Shown: positions 7,456 to 16,674 of the stretch, one piece after another
Layout of the letters: every line of letters begins with the position of its first letter
Numbering within the stretch: position 1 is the first letter of the stretch
DNA from: Halopseudomonas sp002296055
Lineage (GTDB): Bacteria > Pseudomonadota > Gammaproteobacteria > Pseudomonadales > Pseudomonadaceae
Length of the DNA stretch: 64,000 bases
Reading direction: 5' to 3' (one strand)
Assembly: GCF_050876985.1 (NCBI RefSeq)
Contig: NZ_JBPAPP010000004.1
Translations under genes and position numbers: made by a program
Notes under the pieces: model-generated
What the model was told of the DNA's origin: nothing
Seen by the model: only the letters and a program-made list of their open reading frames with translations
Database searches by the model: none

Positions 7456-9078
7456 TTGAACGTCACTCAGGAACGGACGGCCCAACAGATGATGAAGCGC
7501 GAACTGATCGTCATTCTGGAGATGGCCAAACTGCTGGAAAAGCCACTCGATGCCCCGCGCACCATTCAGGGCATCCTGCGTCTGCTGGCCCAGTTGTATG
7601 GCCTGAACTGTGGACGGGTAAGCCTGCCCGACCCCGGCTCCAAGACGCTGCAGGTGAAATACGCTTACGGTCTGGCACCAGAAGACCTCAAGGCCGGGCG
7701 CTTCAATCTGGACATTAACCAGGGCGTGACCGGCTACGTGATGCGCACCGGCTCCATCGGCCTGGTGCCCGACGTCAACAACGAGCCGCTATTTGTCCGC
7801 CGCATCACCGAACTGTCGCATCACAGCGGCGGCCGCATGGCCTTTATTGCCGTGCCGATTCTGGAATCGGGCACCCCCATTGGCGTGCTGTCGATCCAGC
7901 GCGAAGGCATGCACGAACGCCCTTTCGATGAAGACATCAGCCTGCTGCGGGTCGCCGCGTCGATGATCGGCCAGGTGCTGCGCATTCACCAGTTTGTGGT
8001 CGACCAGACCGAACATCTGGTCAAGGAAAACCAAAGCCTGCGCCACAGCATTGCGATAGAAGGCATGGTCAAGCAAAGCCTCGCCCACGGCATCCTGGGC
8101 AGCAGCCCGGCACTGATGGATGCCGTGCGCTCGACCATTCAGGTGGCCCACAGCGATGCGCCGGTGATGCTGCTGGGCGAGTCGGGCACCGGCAAGGAAA
8201 AGTTCGCGCGGATGATTCACCAGCAAAGCGACCGCCGCGAGAAGCCCTTTATCTGCATCAACTGTGCGGCCATCCCGGCAGACCTGCTGGAGTCCGAACT
8301 GTTCGGCCACACCAAGGGCGCCTTTACCGGCGCGTCGCAGAACAAGCAGGGCAAGATCGTGCAGGCCGACGGCGGCACCCTGTTTCTGGACGAAATCGGC
8401 GATATGCCGTTATCGCTGCAGGCCAAGCTGCTGCGCGTGTTGCAGGAGAAGAAAGTCGACCCGATTGGCAGCCATGACTCCATCTCGGTGGACTTTCGCG
8501 TGATCACCGCCACCCACGTCAACCTGCAGGCGTCGGTCAACCAGGGCGCCTTCCGCCTTGACCTGTTCTACCGCCTGCATGTGGTGCCGGTGCACCTGCC
8601 GCCGCTACGTGAGCGCCAGGAAGATATTCGCCAGTTGGCGCTGCATTTTCTCAACGAGCTTAACCATCACTACGAGCGCAACTGGAGCCTGGCGCCCGAA
8701 GCTTTCTCGGTGCTGGAGAGCTTCGCCTGGCCGGGCAATATCCGCCAGTTGCAAAACGTGCTGGAGCGCGCCGCGTTGACCAGCGAACAGGAGCTGCTGG
8801 AGGCCGACAAGCTGCGTCAGGCGCTGGCCTCGGAAAGCGCCATCACCATTCCCGGCAACCGCCAGCCCGCGCCGGCAGTGGCCGAGGAAGCTGCCGACAG
8901 CGAGCCACCTCGCCAGTACGGCCGCGCCTACAACTGGGTGCAGGAAGACGAAGCCGACCGCATCCGCGCCATGCTCTCGCAGACCAACAACAACCAGTCT
9001 GAAGCCGCCCGGCGCCTGAACATCAGCCTGCGGCAATTGCGTTATCGGGTCGACAAGCTCGGCATCAGCCGTAACTGA
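7456..9078 (+). CDS. Sigma54-dependent transcriptional activator with GAF sensor (NifA-like architecture)
   Basis: Enhancer-binding protein of about 540 residues. Residues about 5-175 are a GAF-type sensor. A linker leads to the AAA+ domain with Walker A GESGTGKE (near 240) and the sigma54-contacting loop GAFTGA (near 288), followed by FLDEIGDMP. The C-terminus is a Fis-type helix-turn-helix (NQSEAARRLNISLRQLRYRV). There is no receiver domain, so control is probably by ligand, not phosphorylation. The start is uncertain: TTG at 7456 has GGAGG upstream, and an alternative TTG is at 7429. With matching promoters on both sides of the divergent gap, it is the obvious activator of the locus. Confidence 0.88.
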   Translation: MNVTQERTAQQMMKRELIVILEMAKLLEKPLDAPRTIQGILRLLAQLYGLNCGRVSLPDPGSKTLQVKYAYGLAPEDLKAGRFNLDINQGVTGYVMRTGSIGLVPDVNNEPLFVRRITELSHHSGGRMAFIAVPILESGTPIGVLSIQREGMHERPFDEDISLLRVAASMIGQVLRIHQFVVDQTEHLVKENQSLRHSIAIEGMVKQSLAHGILGSSPALMDAVRSTIQVAHSDAPVMLLGESGTGKEKFARMIHQQSDRREKPFICINCAAIPADLLESELFGHTKGAFTGASQNKQGKIVQADGGTLFLDEIGDMPLSLQAKLLRVLQEKKVDPIGSHDSISVDFRVITATHVNLQASVNQGAFRLDLFYRLHVVPVHLPPLRERQEDIRQLALHFLNELNHHYERNWSLAPEAFSVLESFAWPGNIRQLQNVLERAALTSEQELLEADKLRQALASESAITIPGNRQPAPAVAEEAADSEPPRQYGRAYNWVQEDEADRIRAMLSQTNNNQSEAARRLNISLRQLRYRVDKLGISRN

Positions 9079-9110
9079 CCCGCCACTCAACCCAAGCGAA
9101 GGAGTTACCC

Positions 9111-10157
9111 ATGCGTCACGGAGATATTTCCAGCAGTCCCGATACAGTCGGGGTAGCCGTCGTCAACTACAAGATGCCGCGCCTGCACACCCGCGAGGAG
9201 GTGCTCGATAACGCGCAGAAAATTGCCGACATGATCATCGGTATGAAACAGGGCCTGCCCGGCATGGACCTGGTGGTGTTCCCCGAGTACAGCACCATGG
9301 GCATCATGTACGACGGCGACGAGATGATGGCCACGGCCACCACCGTGCCCGGTGACGAAACCCGCATTTTCAGCGAGGCCTGCAAGAAGGCCAACACCTG
9401 GGGCATCTTCTCGCTGACCGGCGAGCGCCACGAAGAGCACCCGAACAAGGCGCCCTACAACACCCTGATACTGATCAACGACCAGGGCGAGATCGTGCAG
9501 AAGTATCGCAAGTGCATTCCCTGGTGCCCCATCGAGGGCTGGTATCCGGGTGACCGTACCTACGTCAGCGAAGGCCCCAAGGGCATGAAGATCAGCCTGA
9601 TCATCTGCGACGACGGCAACTACCCGGAAATCTGGCGCGACTGCGCGATGAAAGGCGCCGAGCTGATCGTGCGCTGTCAGGGCTACATGTACCCGGCCAA
9701 AGACCAGCAGGTGATGATGGCCAAGACCATGGCCTGGGCCAACAACTGCTATGTGGCCGTGGCCAACGCCACCGGGTTCGACGGCGTCTACAGCTACTTT
9801 GGCCACTCCGCGATCATCGGCTTTGATGGCCGCACCCTCGGTGAATGCGGCGAAGAGGACATGGGCGTGCAGTACGCACAGCTGTCGGTCTCGCAGATCC
9901 GCGATGCGCGTGCCAACGACCAGTCGCAAAACCACCTGTTCAAGCTGCTGCACCGCGGCTACACCGGCATGTACAACTCAGGCGACGGCGACCGCGGCGT
10001 CGCCGACTGCCCGTTCGACTTCTATCGCACCTGGGTGATGGATGCCGAAAAGGCGCGCGACAACGTTGAGGCCATGACCCGCAAAACCATTGGCGTCGCT
10101 GACTGCCCGGTAGGCGAGCTGCCGCACCCTGGGCGCGAACGCGAAGCCGGCGCCTGA
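9111..10157 (+). CDS. amiE: Aliphatic amidase AmiE
   Basis: Nitrilase-superfamily amidase of 348 residues hydrolysing short aliphatic amides to acid and ammonia. The catalytic triad is at the positions known for P. aeruginosa AmiE: Glu59 (VVFPEYS), Lys134 (KYRK) and Cys166 (IICDDGNYPEIWRD). Similarity to AmiE is very high along the length, starting MRHGDISSS. GAAGGAG precedes the ATG. It lies 32 bp after the activator gene with no promoter visible between, so it is probably transcribed from the fmdA promoter. The last dozen residues differ from the known enzyme, which does not affect the active site. Confidence 0.96.
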   Translation: MRHGDISSSPDTVGVAVVNYKMPRLHTREEVLDNAQKIADMIIGMKQGLPGMDLVVFPEYSTMGIMYDGDEMMATATTVPGDETRIFSEACKKANTWGIFSLTGERHEEHPNKAPYNTLILINDQGEIVQKYRKCIPWCPIEGWYPGDRTYVSEGPKGMKISLIICDDGNYPEIWRDCAMKGAELIVRCQGYMYPAKDQQVMMAKTMAWANNCYVAVANATGFDGVYSYFGHSAIIGFDGRTLGECGEEDMGVQYAQLSVSQIRDARANDQSQNHLFKLLHRGYTGMYNSGDGDRGVADCPFDFYRTWVMDAEKARDNVEAMTRKTIGVADCPVGELPHPGREREAGA

Positions 10158-10161
10158 GGCC

Positions 10162-11193
10162 ATGCCATTCATCAACGAGCTGCTGGCCGACAACCAGCAG
10201 CACAACCTGCGCGAGGCGCCGCGTACCCGCACCTCGCGCTTCGACTTTGAACCCGAGGCCATTGCCCAGCGCCTGCAGCAGCGCATTCTCGGTCAGCCGC
10301 AGGCGCTGGCCGAGATTGTCGGCAGCCTGGCCGTGGTCAAGGCAGAGCTGGGCGATCCGCGCCGGCCGCTGGGGGTTTTTCTGCTGCTGGGGCCGACCGG
10401 TGTTGGCAAGACCGAGACCGTGCGGCTGATCGCCGAAGCCATCCACGGGCGCGCCGACGCCCTGTGCCGCATCGACATGAACACCCTGGCACAGGAGCAC
10501 TACGCCGCCTCGCTGACCGGCGCCCCACCCGGCTATGTCGGCAGCAAGGAGGGCACCACCCTGTTTGACCGCGAAGCCATCGAGGGCCGCTTTGGCCAGC
10601 CCGGCATCGTCCTGTTCGATGAGCTGGAAAAGGCCAGCGACCCGGTGATTCGCGCGCTGATGAACATTCTCGACAACGGCCAGCTGCGCCTGAGCGCCGG
10701 CAACAGCACGCTGGATTTTCGCAACAGCCTGATCTTTCTTACCAGCAACCTGGGCGCCCAGGCAGCCCAGCGGCTGGAACAGGGCTGGGGGCGACTACTA
10801 CCGCAAAGCTGGCGCCAGCAGTTGCAGCAACGCCGGCAAACCCGCGCACTACACAACCGCTTTGACCCGGAATTCATCAACCGCCTGGACCACCGCATCA
10901 GTTATCAGCCACTCGGCGCAGACCAGCTGGATCAACTGATCAGCCTGTCGCTGGAGCAGCTTAATCTGCGGCTGGCGCGGCACCAGGTTCAACTCATGCT
11001 CAGCCCGGCACTGCGTCAGCATCTGGCCAGCACGGGCTACGACCGCCGCTTCGGCGCTCGCGCCATGGCACGCACCTTCCGCCGCGAGCTGGAGCCGGCA
11101 CTGGCGCGCAGCCTGCTGCAGCAAGCGCCCAGCGCTGGCTCACTGCTGCGCGCCGACCTACAACACGGGGAGGTGCAGATCTCGCTGGAATGA
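10162..11193 (+). CDS. amiB: AmiB, ClpA/ClpB-family AAA+ ATPase
   Basis: Single-ring AAA+ protein of 343 residues resembling the second ATPase module of ClpA/ClpB. Walker A GPTGVGKTE is near residue 77, the pore-loop region GAPPGYVGSKEG near 119, Walker B VLFDELEKAS near 150, and the sensor region FLTSNLG near 192. The small C-terminal domain (260-343) contains the GYDRRFGARAMARTFRREL stretch typical of Clp proteins. It starts 4 bp after amiE, the same order as in the P. aeruginosa ami operon, where AmiB is thought to help amidase or transporter function. Confidence 0.88.
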   Translation: MPFINELLADNQQHNLREAPRTRTSRFDFEPEAIAQRLQQRILGQPQALAEIVGSLAVVKAELGDPRRPLGVFLLLGPTGVGKTETVRLIAEAIHGRADALCRIDMNTLAQEHYAASLTGAPPGYVGSKEGTTLFDREAIEGRFGQPGIVLFDELEKASDPVIRALMNILDNGQLRLSAGNSTLDFRNSLIFLTSNLGAQAAQRLEQGWGRLLPQSWRQQLQQRRQTRALHNRFDPEFINRLDHRISYQPLGADQLDQLISLSLEQLNLRLARHQVQLMLSPALRQHLASTGYDRRFGARAMARTFRRELEPALARSLLQQAPSAGSLLRADLQHGEVQISLE

Positions 11194-11202
11194 GGGCAAC
11201 AA

Positions 11203-11224
11203 AAAACCCGCCGAAGCGGGTTTT
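11203..11224. terminator. Bidirectional terminator between amiB and maeB
   Basis: AAAACCCGC (11203-11211) and GCGGGTTTT (11216-11224) form a 9-bp stem with a 4-base loop, flanked by A and T runs. It can end both converging transcripts. Confidence 0.9.
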
Positions 11225-11244
11225 CTGGTTCAGCGCAGCGCCGT

Positions 11245-12507
11245 TCAGATGCAGTCTTCGACCGACTTGAGCGGGTAGTGCGCCGGGTACGGCAGGGTCG
11301 CTACGCCAGAGTCGATGGCAGCCTGGGCTACAGCAGCCGGCACCTTCTCGATCAGGCGAACGTCCATCGGCTTGGGAATGATGTAGTCACGACCAAACTC
11401 CAGCTTGATACCGCCGTACGCCTGGGAGATGTACTCCGGCACCGGCTCCTTGGCCAGCTCGCGAATAGCGTGTACAGCCGCAATCTTCATTTCTTCGTTG
11501 ATGGCGGTTGCACGAACGTCCAGCGCGCCACGGAAGATGAAGGGGAAGCCCAGAACGTTGTTGACCTGGTTCGGGTAGTCGGAACGGCCGGTCGCCATGA
11601 TCACGTCCGGGCGGGACGCCTTGGCGGCTTCGGGCTTGATTTCCGGGTCCGGGTTGGAGCAGGCGAACACGATCGGGTTTTCGGCCATCAGCTTCAGGTC
11701 AGCCGGCGGCAGCAGATCCGGACCAGACAGACCAACGAACACGTCAGCGCCTTTCAGGGCGTCAGTCAGGGTGCGCTTGTCAGTCTCTGTGGCGAAGATC
11801 GCCTTGTATTCGTTCAGATCATCACGACCGGCGTGGATAACGCCCTTACGGTCGAGCATGTAGATGTTTTCAGCCTTGGCACCCATGCTGACCAGCAGCT
11901 TCATGCAGGCAATCGCGGCAGCGCCAGCGCCCAGGCAGACGATCTTGGCGTCTTCGATGACCTTGTCGGCCAACTCCAGCGCGTTGATCATGGCGGCAGC
12001 GGTCACAATCGCAGTACCGTGCTGATCATCGTGGAATACCGGAATGTCACACTGTTCGATCAGCGCGCGCTCGATCTCAAAGCACTCGGGGGCCTTGATG
12101 TCTTCCAGGTTGATACCACCGAAGGTGCAGGAAATACGCTTAACGGTGTCGATGAAGGCTTGCGGGCTTTCGGACTCGACTTCGATGTCGAATACGTCGA
12201 TGCCGGCAAAACGCTTGAACAGCACGCCCTTGCCTTCCATTACCGGCTTGCTTGCCAGCGGGCCCAGGTTACCCAGACCGAGAATGGCCGTGCCGTCAGA
12301 GATAACGGCAACCAGGTTGCCCTTACCGGTGTATTTGTAGGCGTTTTCCAGATCCTTGGCGATTTCACGCACCGGTTCTGCTACACCCGGGCTGTACGCC
12401 AGAGCCAGGTCACGCGCGGTCGCGGTCGGCTTGGTCAGTTCAACGCTCAGCTTGCCGGGACGCGGGGTTGCGTGATAGGCGAGTGCATCAGTTCTCAAAT
12501 CAGACAT
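11245..12507 (-). CDS. maeB: Malic enzyme, oxaloacetate-decarboxylating (short MaeB type)
   Basis: Converts malate to pyruvate and CO2 with reduction of NAD(P). Length is 420 residues from the ATG at 12507 (MSDLRTDALAYH), the size of the Pseudomonas short form without the phosphotransacetylase tail. Seen in the sequence are the LALAYSPGVAEP region, the metal-site stretch CDIPVFHDDQHGTAIV and the Rossmann GAGAAAIACMKLL. An upstream in-frame ATG at 12576 would add 23 residues unlike the family. It converges with amiB. Cofactor preference cannot be read with certainty. Confidence 0.95.
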   Translation of the reverse strand: MSDLRTDALAYHATPRPGKLSVELTKPTATARDLALAYSPGVAEPVREIAKDLENAYKYTGKGNLVAVISDGTAILGLGNLGPLASKPVMEGKGVLFKRFAGIDVFDIEVESESPQAFIDTVKRISCTFGGINLEDIKAPECFEIERALIEQCDIPVFHDDQHGTAIVTAAAMINALELADKVIEDAKIVCLGAGAAAIACMKLLVSMGAKAENIYMLDRKGVIHAGRDDLNEYKAIFATETDKRTLTDALKGADVFVGLSGPDLLPPADLKLMAENPIVFACSNPDPEIKPEAAKASRPDVIMATGRSDYPNQVNNVLGFPFIFRGALDVRATAINEEMKIAAVHAIRELAKEPVPEYISQAYGGIKLEFGRDYIIPKPMDVRLIEKVPAAVAQAAIDSGVATLPYPAHYPLKSVEDCI

Positions 12508-12637
12508 GGTCAATAACTTCCGGTCAGGTTGCTCATGCGGACGACGGAGAGTACTTAAAAACACCCACCCTCGCAAGGTTATTCACCAGATCGATGTCAA
12601 GGACAAAAACTTACAACTTTGAGCCATTCCAGCCGTT

Positions 12638-13465
12638 TCAACGGGCCGTTACCGGCTGAATTTGCTGGGGGTGACGCAGGCTCAGCATGTAACGCCGGTA
12701 GCCTGGCCGCAGCCCGGATTGCGCGGCCCGATCCACCACCCAGCCCCGGACCTCGACCGTGCGACCCACCCAGCTGCTGTCGGGAACCGCTTCGAACTGG
12801 CGTAGATCGTGCTGCCCCAGGCGCAATGTCAGCGGCCCTTCCATGTCGATCCACAGGCTGCTGCCAGCGCGACTGACCGCCGCAATGCGACCACGCAACA
12901 GATGAAAGCCGGAGGCGTCCAGCTGGCCAACCTCGGCAACCTGCGGGTCCTGCCAGAGCCCGCGGCGCGCCGCCCGAGCCGCCTGTTCAGCCGCTTGGTG
13001 GCAATCCGCAAGCGCGTCATTAGGCGGGATAACAACCGCATAACCCAGCCCCTGACTGAGCAACTGCGCTTCGATGCTGCGGCCTTGGGCATCAAACAGG
13101 TAACCGAGCGTACGGCCGTAATGGTCGCGATTGTCGGCACCCAGCGCCAGTTGCAGGGGCTGCCGCTCGACCAGCCCCTGCAACGCGCGCCGAGCCGCCT
13201 GTGCATAGGGCTCCGAAGGCGTACCGTCGCGGCCAATCTCCGGCGTGTTGATACCGACCAGCCGCAAACGCCGGCCGTCGCTCAGGCGCAGGGTATCGCC
13301 GTCGGTGACACTGCGACTGCGCACCGGCTGCGCATCGGCCGGCATGCTGCAGACGGCCGGCAGCGCAGCCTCCGGTTCGCCACCAGCCGGGCCACAACCG
13401 AGCAACGCGCAGGCAACAAAAAAGGCGCCCCACAGGGACGCCTTTTTGTGTTTCACCAGAGCCAT
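12638..13465 (-). CDS. Secreted lipoprotein-type thermonuclease (SNase-like)
   Basis: Staphylococcal-nuclease-fold protein of 275 residues. The N-terminus is a lipoprotein signal (VACALLGC), so it is probably tethered to a membrane. The nuclease core begins with DGDTLRLSDGRRLRLVGINTPE and contains GRTLGYLF and a GLGYAV stretch; these are SNase landmarks with the metal-binding Asp. A C-terminal stretch (about 180-260) resembles a nucleic-acid-binding OB-like region. ATG at 13465 is preferred; TTG at 13474 is also in frame. Its first codons contain the rpmE terminator (13418-13447), so its expression probably depends on readthrough. Confidence 0.85.
   Translation of the reverse strand: MALVKHKKASLWGAFFVACALLGCGPAGGEPEAALPAVCSMPADAQPVRSRSVTDGDTLRLSDGRRLRLVGINTPEIGRDGTPSEPYAQAARRALQGLVERQPLQLALGADNRDHYGRTLGYLFDAQGRSIEAQLLSQGLGYAVVIPPNDALADCHQAAEQAARAARRGLWQDPQVAEVGQLDASGFHLLRGRIAAVSRAGSSLWIDMEGPLTLRLGQHDLRQFEAVPDSSWVGRTVEVRGWVVDRAAQSGLRPGYRRYMLSLRHPQQIQPVTAR
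13418..13447 (-). terminator. Rho-independent terminator of rpmE embedded in the nuclease reading frame
   Basis: AAAAAGGCG (13419-13427) pairs with CGCCTTTTT (13439-13447), and CCC with GGG across one mismatch, closing a 3-base loop. Read on the minus strand it ends in six T (13423-13418). The stem encodes the KKASLWGAFF part of the nuclease signal peptide. Confidence 0.85.
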
Positions 13466-13483
13466 AAGGCTCAAAGAAACCGA

Positions 13484-13696
13484 TTACTTGCTGCTGACTG
13501 CGCCGAAACGCGCCTTGAAGCGCTCGATACGTCCGCCAGTGTCCAGAACCTTCTGCTTACCGGTGTAGAACGGGTGGCAGGAGGAGCAAACGTCCAGGTG
13601 GATCGGGGCGCACAGGGTGGAACGGGTAGTGATTACCGCGCCGCAGCTGCAGGTCGCTTCGATAGTTTCGTAGTTCGGATGCAAATCAGCTTTCAT
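13484..13696 (-). CDS. rpmE: 50S ribosomal protein L31
   Basis: Ribosomal protein of 70 residues, the normal L31 length. The start at 13696 gives MKADLHPNYE; an upstream in-frame codon at 13753 would add 19 unrelated residues. Cysteines in TCSCG and CSSCHPF make this the zinc-binding (C+) form. The FYTGKQKVLDTGGRIERF stretch is diagnostic. It diverges from priA, as in other Pseudomonas. Confidence 0.97.
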   Translation of the reverse strand: MKADLHPNYETIEATCSCGAVITTRSTLCAPIHLDVCSSCHPFYTGKQKVLDTGGRIERFKARFGAVSSK

Positions 13697-13916
13697 GGGA
13701 AAGTCCTCGGTTGGTTTGTGCCGCCACCGGATCAACCTGATCGGGCACCGCACTCAGTAGCTGTCTACCGGACCGTAGCTGGATGACCCAAGAGGTGCAA
13801 ACAGACTGACCGGAAAATAGGCCGGCGATAATAACAGAATCCGCCTATGACGCAAGCACCGCTGTTTTCCGCCCGTCGGTGTTACCATCGGCGCCACGCC
13901 CTCTGGAGTGTTTTGT

Positions 13917-16133
13917 GTGACCGGACCCATTCTGCAAGTAGCCCTGCCCTCTCCCCTGCGCCGGCTGTTCGACTACCGCGCGCCGCAGGGCGTGGGTGCC
14001 GGCGATCTGCACATCGGGCAACGGGTTCGCGTGCCGTTTGGCAAGCGTGCGATGGTCGGCCTGATTGCCGCCATCAGCGACCACTCCGAGGTGCCGGACA
14101 ACCGCCTGAAGCCCGCCGAAGCCCTGCTCGACGCTACCCCGGTGCTGCCCGCCAGCCTCTGGCGTCTGTGCCAGTGGACTGCGCGCTATTACCAGCACGG
14201 CCTAGGCGACACCCTGAGCGTGGCGCTGCCGGTGCTGCTGCGTCAGGGCGAGCCGGCGCTGGCACGCCAGGATCAGCTCTGGCAACTGCTGCCCGGCGCC
14301 TACCCGGAGCACCCGGCCATCGCCCGCGCGCCCAAACAGAAGCAGGCAGTGCAGGTGCTGGCGCAGCATCCGCATGGCCTATCCCATGCCCTGATCAGCC
14401 AATGGGGGCTGAGTCGCGACACCCTGGGCACGCTGGAAAGCAAAGGCCTGGTGCAACGCATTGAGCAATCCCCCCACCACATTGCCGAACCTCTACCTTT
14501 ATTAAGGGAGGCGCACCTCACCGCCAATGCCGAGCAGCAGGCAGCACTGAATGCCATTTTGCATGCCGAGGGTTTTCATACCTGGCTGCTTGAGGGCGTG
14601 ACCGGTAGCGGCAAGACCGAGGTCTACTTGCAGGCCATCGAGCGCTGTCTGCTGAGCGGCCATCAAGCGCTGGTGCTGATTCCCGAGATTGGCTTGACAC
14701 CCCAGACCCTCAACCGCTTCCAGCAACGCTTCAGCGCGCCGGTCGTGATTTTGCATTCGGGCCTGAACGACCGCGAGCGGCTGGACGCCTGGATGGCTGC
14801 CCGCGACGGTGAAGCGGCGATCATCATTGGCACGCGCTCGGCCATTTTTACGCCGCTGGCGCGCCCCGGCCTGATCATCGTCGATGAAGAGCACGACCTC
14901 TCCTATAAACAGCAGGACGGCCTGCGCTACAACGCACGCGACCTGGCGGTGTACCGCGGGCATCTGGAGCAGGTGCCGGTGATTCTCGGCTCGGCCACGC
15001 CCTCGCTGGAGAGCCTGCACAATGTGCAGCAAGGCCGCTATCGGCATCTGCGCCTGACCCTGCGCGCGGGCAACGCCAAGGCGCCCTCGTTTCAGTGCCT
15101 GGATATCCGCAGCCGGCCGCTGGAGGGCGGTCTGTCGCGCCCACTGACCGATCTGATTGGGCAGCACCTGGGGCGCGGTAATCAGGTACTGGTGTTTATC
15201 AACCGGCGCGGCTTTGCGCCCACCCTGATGTGCCACGACTGCGGCTGGATTGCCGAATGCCGCCGCTGCGATGCGCGCATGACCGTGCACCAGTCACCGC
15301 CCCACCTGCACTGCCACCACTGCACCAGCCAGCGGCCACTGGATCGCTGCTGCCCAAAATGCCAAAGCGAAGACCTGCGCCCACTCGGAGCAGGTACCGA
15401 GCGCACCGAAGAATTTCTCAAAGAGCGCTTTGCCGATACCACCGTGCTGCGTATCGACCGCGAAAGCATGAGCCGCAAGCGCGCCATGCAAGAGATGATG
15501 GACGTTATCCATAGCGCCCAGCCGTGCATCCTGGTCGGCACGCAGATGCTCGCCAAGGGACACCACTTTCCCAACGTGACACTGGTGGCCATTCTGGATG
15601 CCGACGGCGGACTGTTCTCCGCCGACTTTCGCGGCCCCGAGCGCATGGCGCAGATGATCACCCAGGTTGCCGGACGCGCCGGACGCGCTGAAAAACCGGG
15701 CCAGGTGATTATCCAAACGCATATGGCCGAGCACCCGCTGCTGATCGAGCTGACCGAGCGCGGCTATCCGGCCATTGCCGAACGCGAGCTGGCCGAGCGC
15801 GCGATTGCGCAACTGCCCCCGTACCGTTTTATGGCGCTGCTGCGCGCCGAGGCCAACCACGCCCGCGCCGCCGAGGACTTTCTGGAAGCCGCACTGGAGC
15901 AGGCCGAAGCGCTGGTTGCTCAGCACCAGCTGGCAGACATCGACCTGCTCGGCCCCGTGCCCTCCCCGATGGAACGCCGCGCCGGCCGCCACCGCGCCCA
16001 ACTATTGCTGCAAGCCGCCCAGCGCTCGGCACTCCATCAACTCGTGCACATGCTGCTGCCGGCGCTGGAGCAACACCCGCTGGCGCGCAAGGTGCGCTGG
16101 TCGATAGATATTGATCCGTTGGATATGTTTTAG
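13917..16133 (+). CDS. priA: Primosomal replication protein N', PriA helicase
   Basis: Superfamily 2 helicase that restarts collapsed replication forks, 738 residues from GTG at 13917. TGGAG lies 8 nt before that codon; a GTG at 13908 is also in frame. The N-terminal DNA-binding part is followed by Walker A GVTGSGKTE near residue 224 and the DEEH box (IIVDEEHDLSYKQ) near 322. Eight cysteines, including CHDCGWIAECRRC and CCPKC, form the zinc-binding insert near 438-490. The C-terminal helicase motifs include TQVAGRAGRAEKPG. Confidence 0.97.
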   Translation: MTGPILQVALPSPLRRLFDYRAPQGVGAGDLHIGQRVRVPFGKRAMVGLIAAISDHSEVPDNRLKPAEALLDATPVLPASLWRLCQWTARYYQHGLGDTLSVALPVLLRQGEPALARQDQLWQLLPGAYPEHPAIARAPKQKQAVQVLAQHPHGLSHALISQWGLSRDTLGTLESKGLVQRIEQSPHHIAEPLPLLREAHLTANAEQQAALNAILHAEGFHTWLLEGVTGSGKTEVYLQAIERCLLSGHQALVLIPEIGLTPQTLNRFQQRFSAPVVILHSGLNDRERLDAWMAARDGEAAIIIGTRSAIFTPLARPGLIIVDEEHDLSYKQQDGLRYNARDLAVYRGHLEQVPVILGSATPSLESLHNVQQGRYRHLRLTLRAGNAKAPSFQCLDIRSRPLEGGLSRPLTDLIGQHLGRGNQVLVFINRRGFAPTLMCHDCGWIAECRRCDARMTVHQSPPHLHCHHCTSQRPLDRCCPKCQSEDLRPLGAGTERTEEFLKERFADTTVLRIDRESMSRKRAMQEMMDVIHSAQPCILVGTQMLAKGHHFPNVTLVAILDADGGLFSADFRGPERMAQMITQVAGRAGRAEKPGQVIIQTHMAEHPLLIELTERGYPAIAERELAERAIAQLPPYRFMALLRAEANHARAAEDFLEAALEQAEALVAQHQLADIDLLGPVPSPMERRAGRHRAQLLLQAAQRSALHQLVHMLLPALEQHPLARKVRWSIDIDPLDMF

Positions 16134-16674
16134 CAGTGACGTGTGCCTCCCAGACTCTGACAGACCGAACGCAGAGCGTGGGAACGATCAGAGCTGTTGC
16201 ACTGCGTGAAGACTGCACGGACCCACTCCCCGTTTACGCGGGCGAGGAGCGCAGGGCTGACGGGAAATAGGACGGCAGCATGTCTGAGGAGCGTAGCGAC
16301 GAGTTCTGCCGCCCCCCGTTAGCCCGAGCAACGCAGCGAACCCGAAGGGCCGCGTAGTCGGGTGCCCCGGGGGATCGCTAAGGAGGGCTGGGCAAGCAGC
16401 CCCCCTTGGCTCGCCGTAAAAGGCGAAAGGCTGACCGAGCAACGGCACGAAGGCGGCCCGCCAGCGCAGCACGATATAGATGATTCCCAAGCTCCGCGTG
16501 AGAACCTAGCTGCACGAACGCTCCGCTACACCGGACGCGGAGCGTCCTGACAGGCATTCCCACGCAGAGCGTGGGAACGATCACCACCCCCAACCGACCA
16601 CAGGGTTTGGCAAGCCGCCCCATAAAACGGATAATGTCGGGTTTTCACTGGGCACCTGCCGGATACTCCTTTAA
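16134..16674. repeat. Non-coding, hairpin-rich repeat element between priA and argS
   Basis: No credible gene is present. A 22-bp sequence containing GCAGAGCGTGGGAACGATCA occurs identically at 16169-16190 and 16563-16584, bounding about 390 bp. The right copy belongs to a perfect palindrome TTCCCACGC-AGA-GCGTGGGAA (16558-16578), a REP-like unit. Inside are a nested stem-loop (16254-16264 with 16315-16325, and 16274-16278 with 16306-16310) and a 9-bp inverted repeat (16519-16527 with 16538-16546). I recall similar dispersed elements in other Pseudomonas genomes; function unknown. Confidence 0.7.

Noticed and set aside
11278..12516. 412-residue plus-strand frame opposite maeB
   Set aside because: Antisense shadow produced by GC-rich third positions of maeB.
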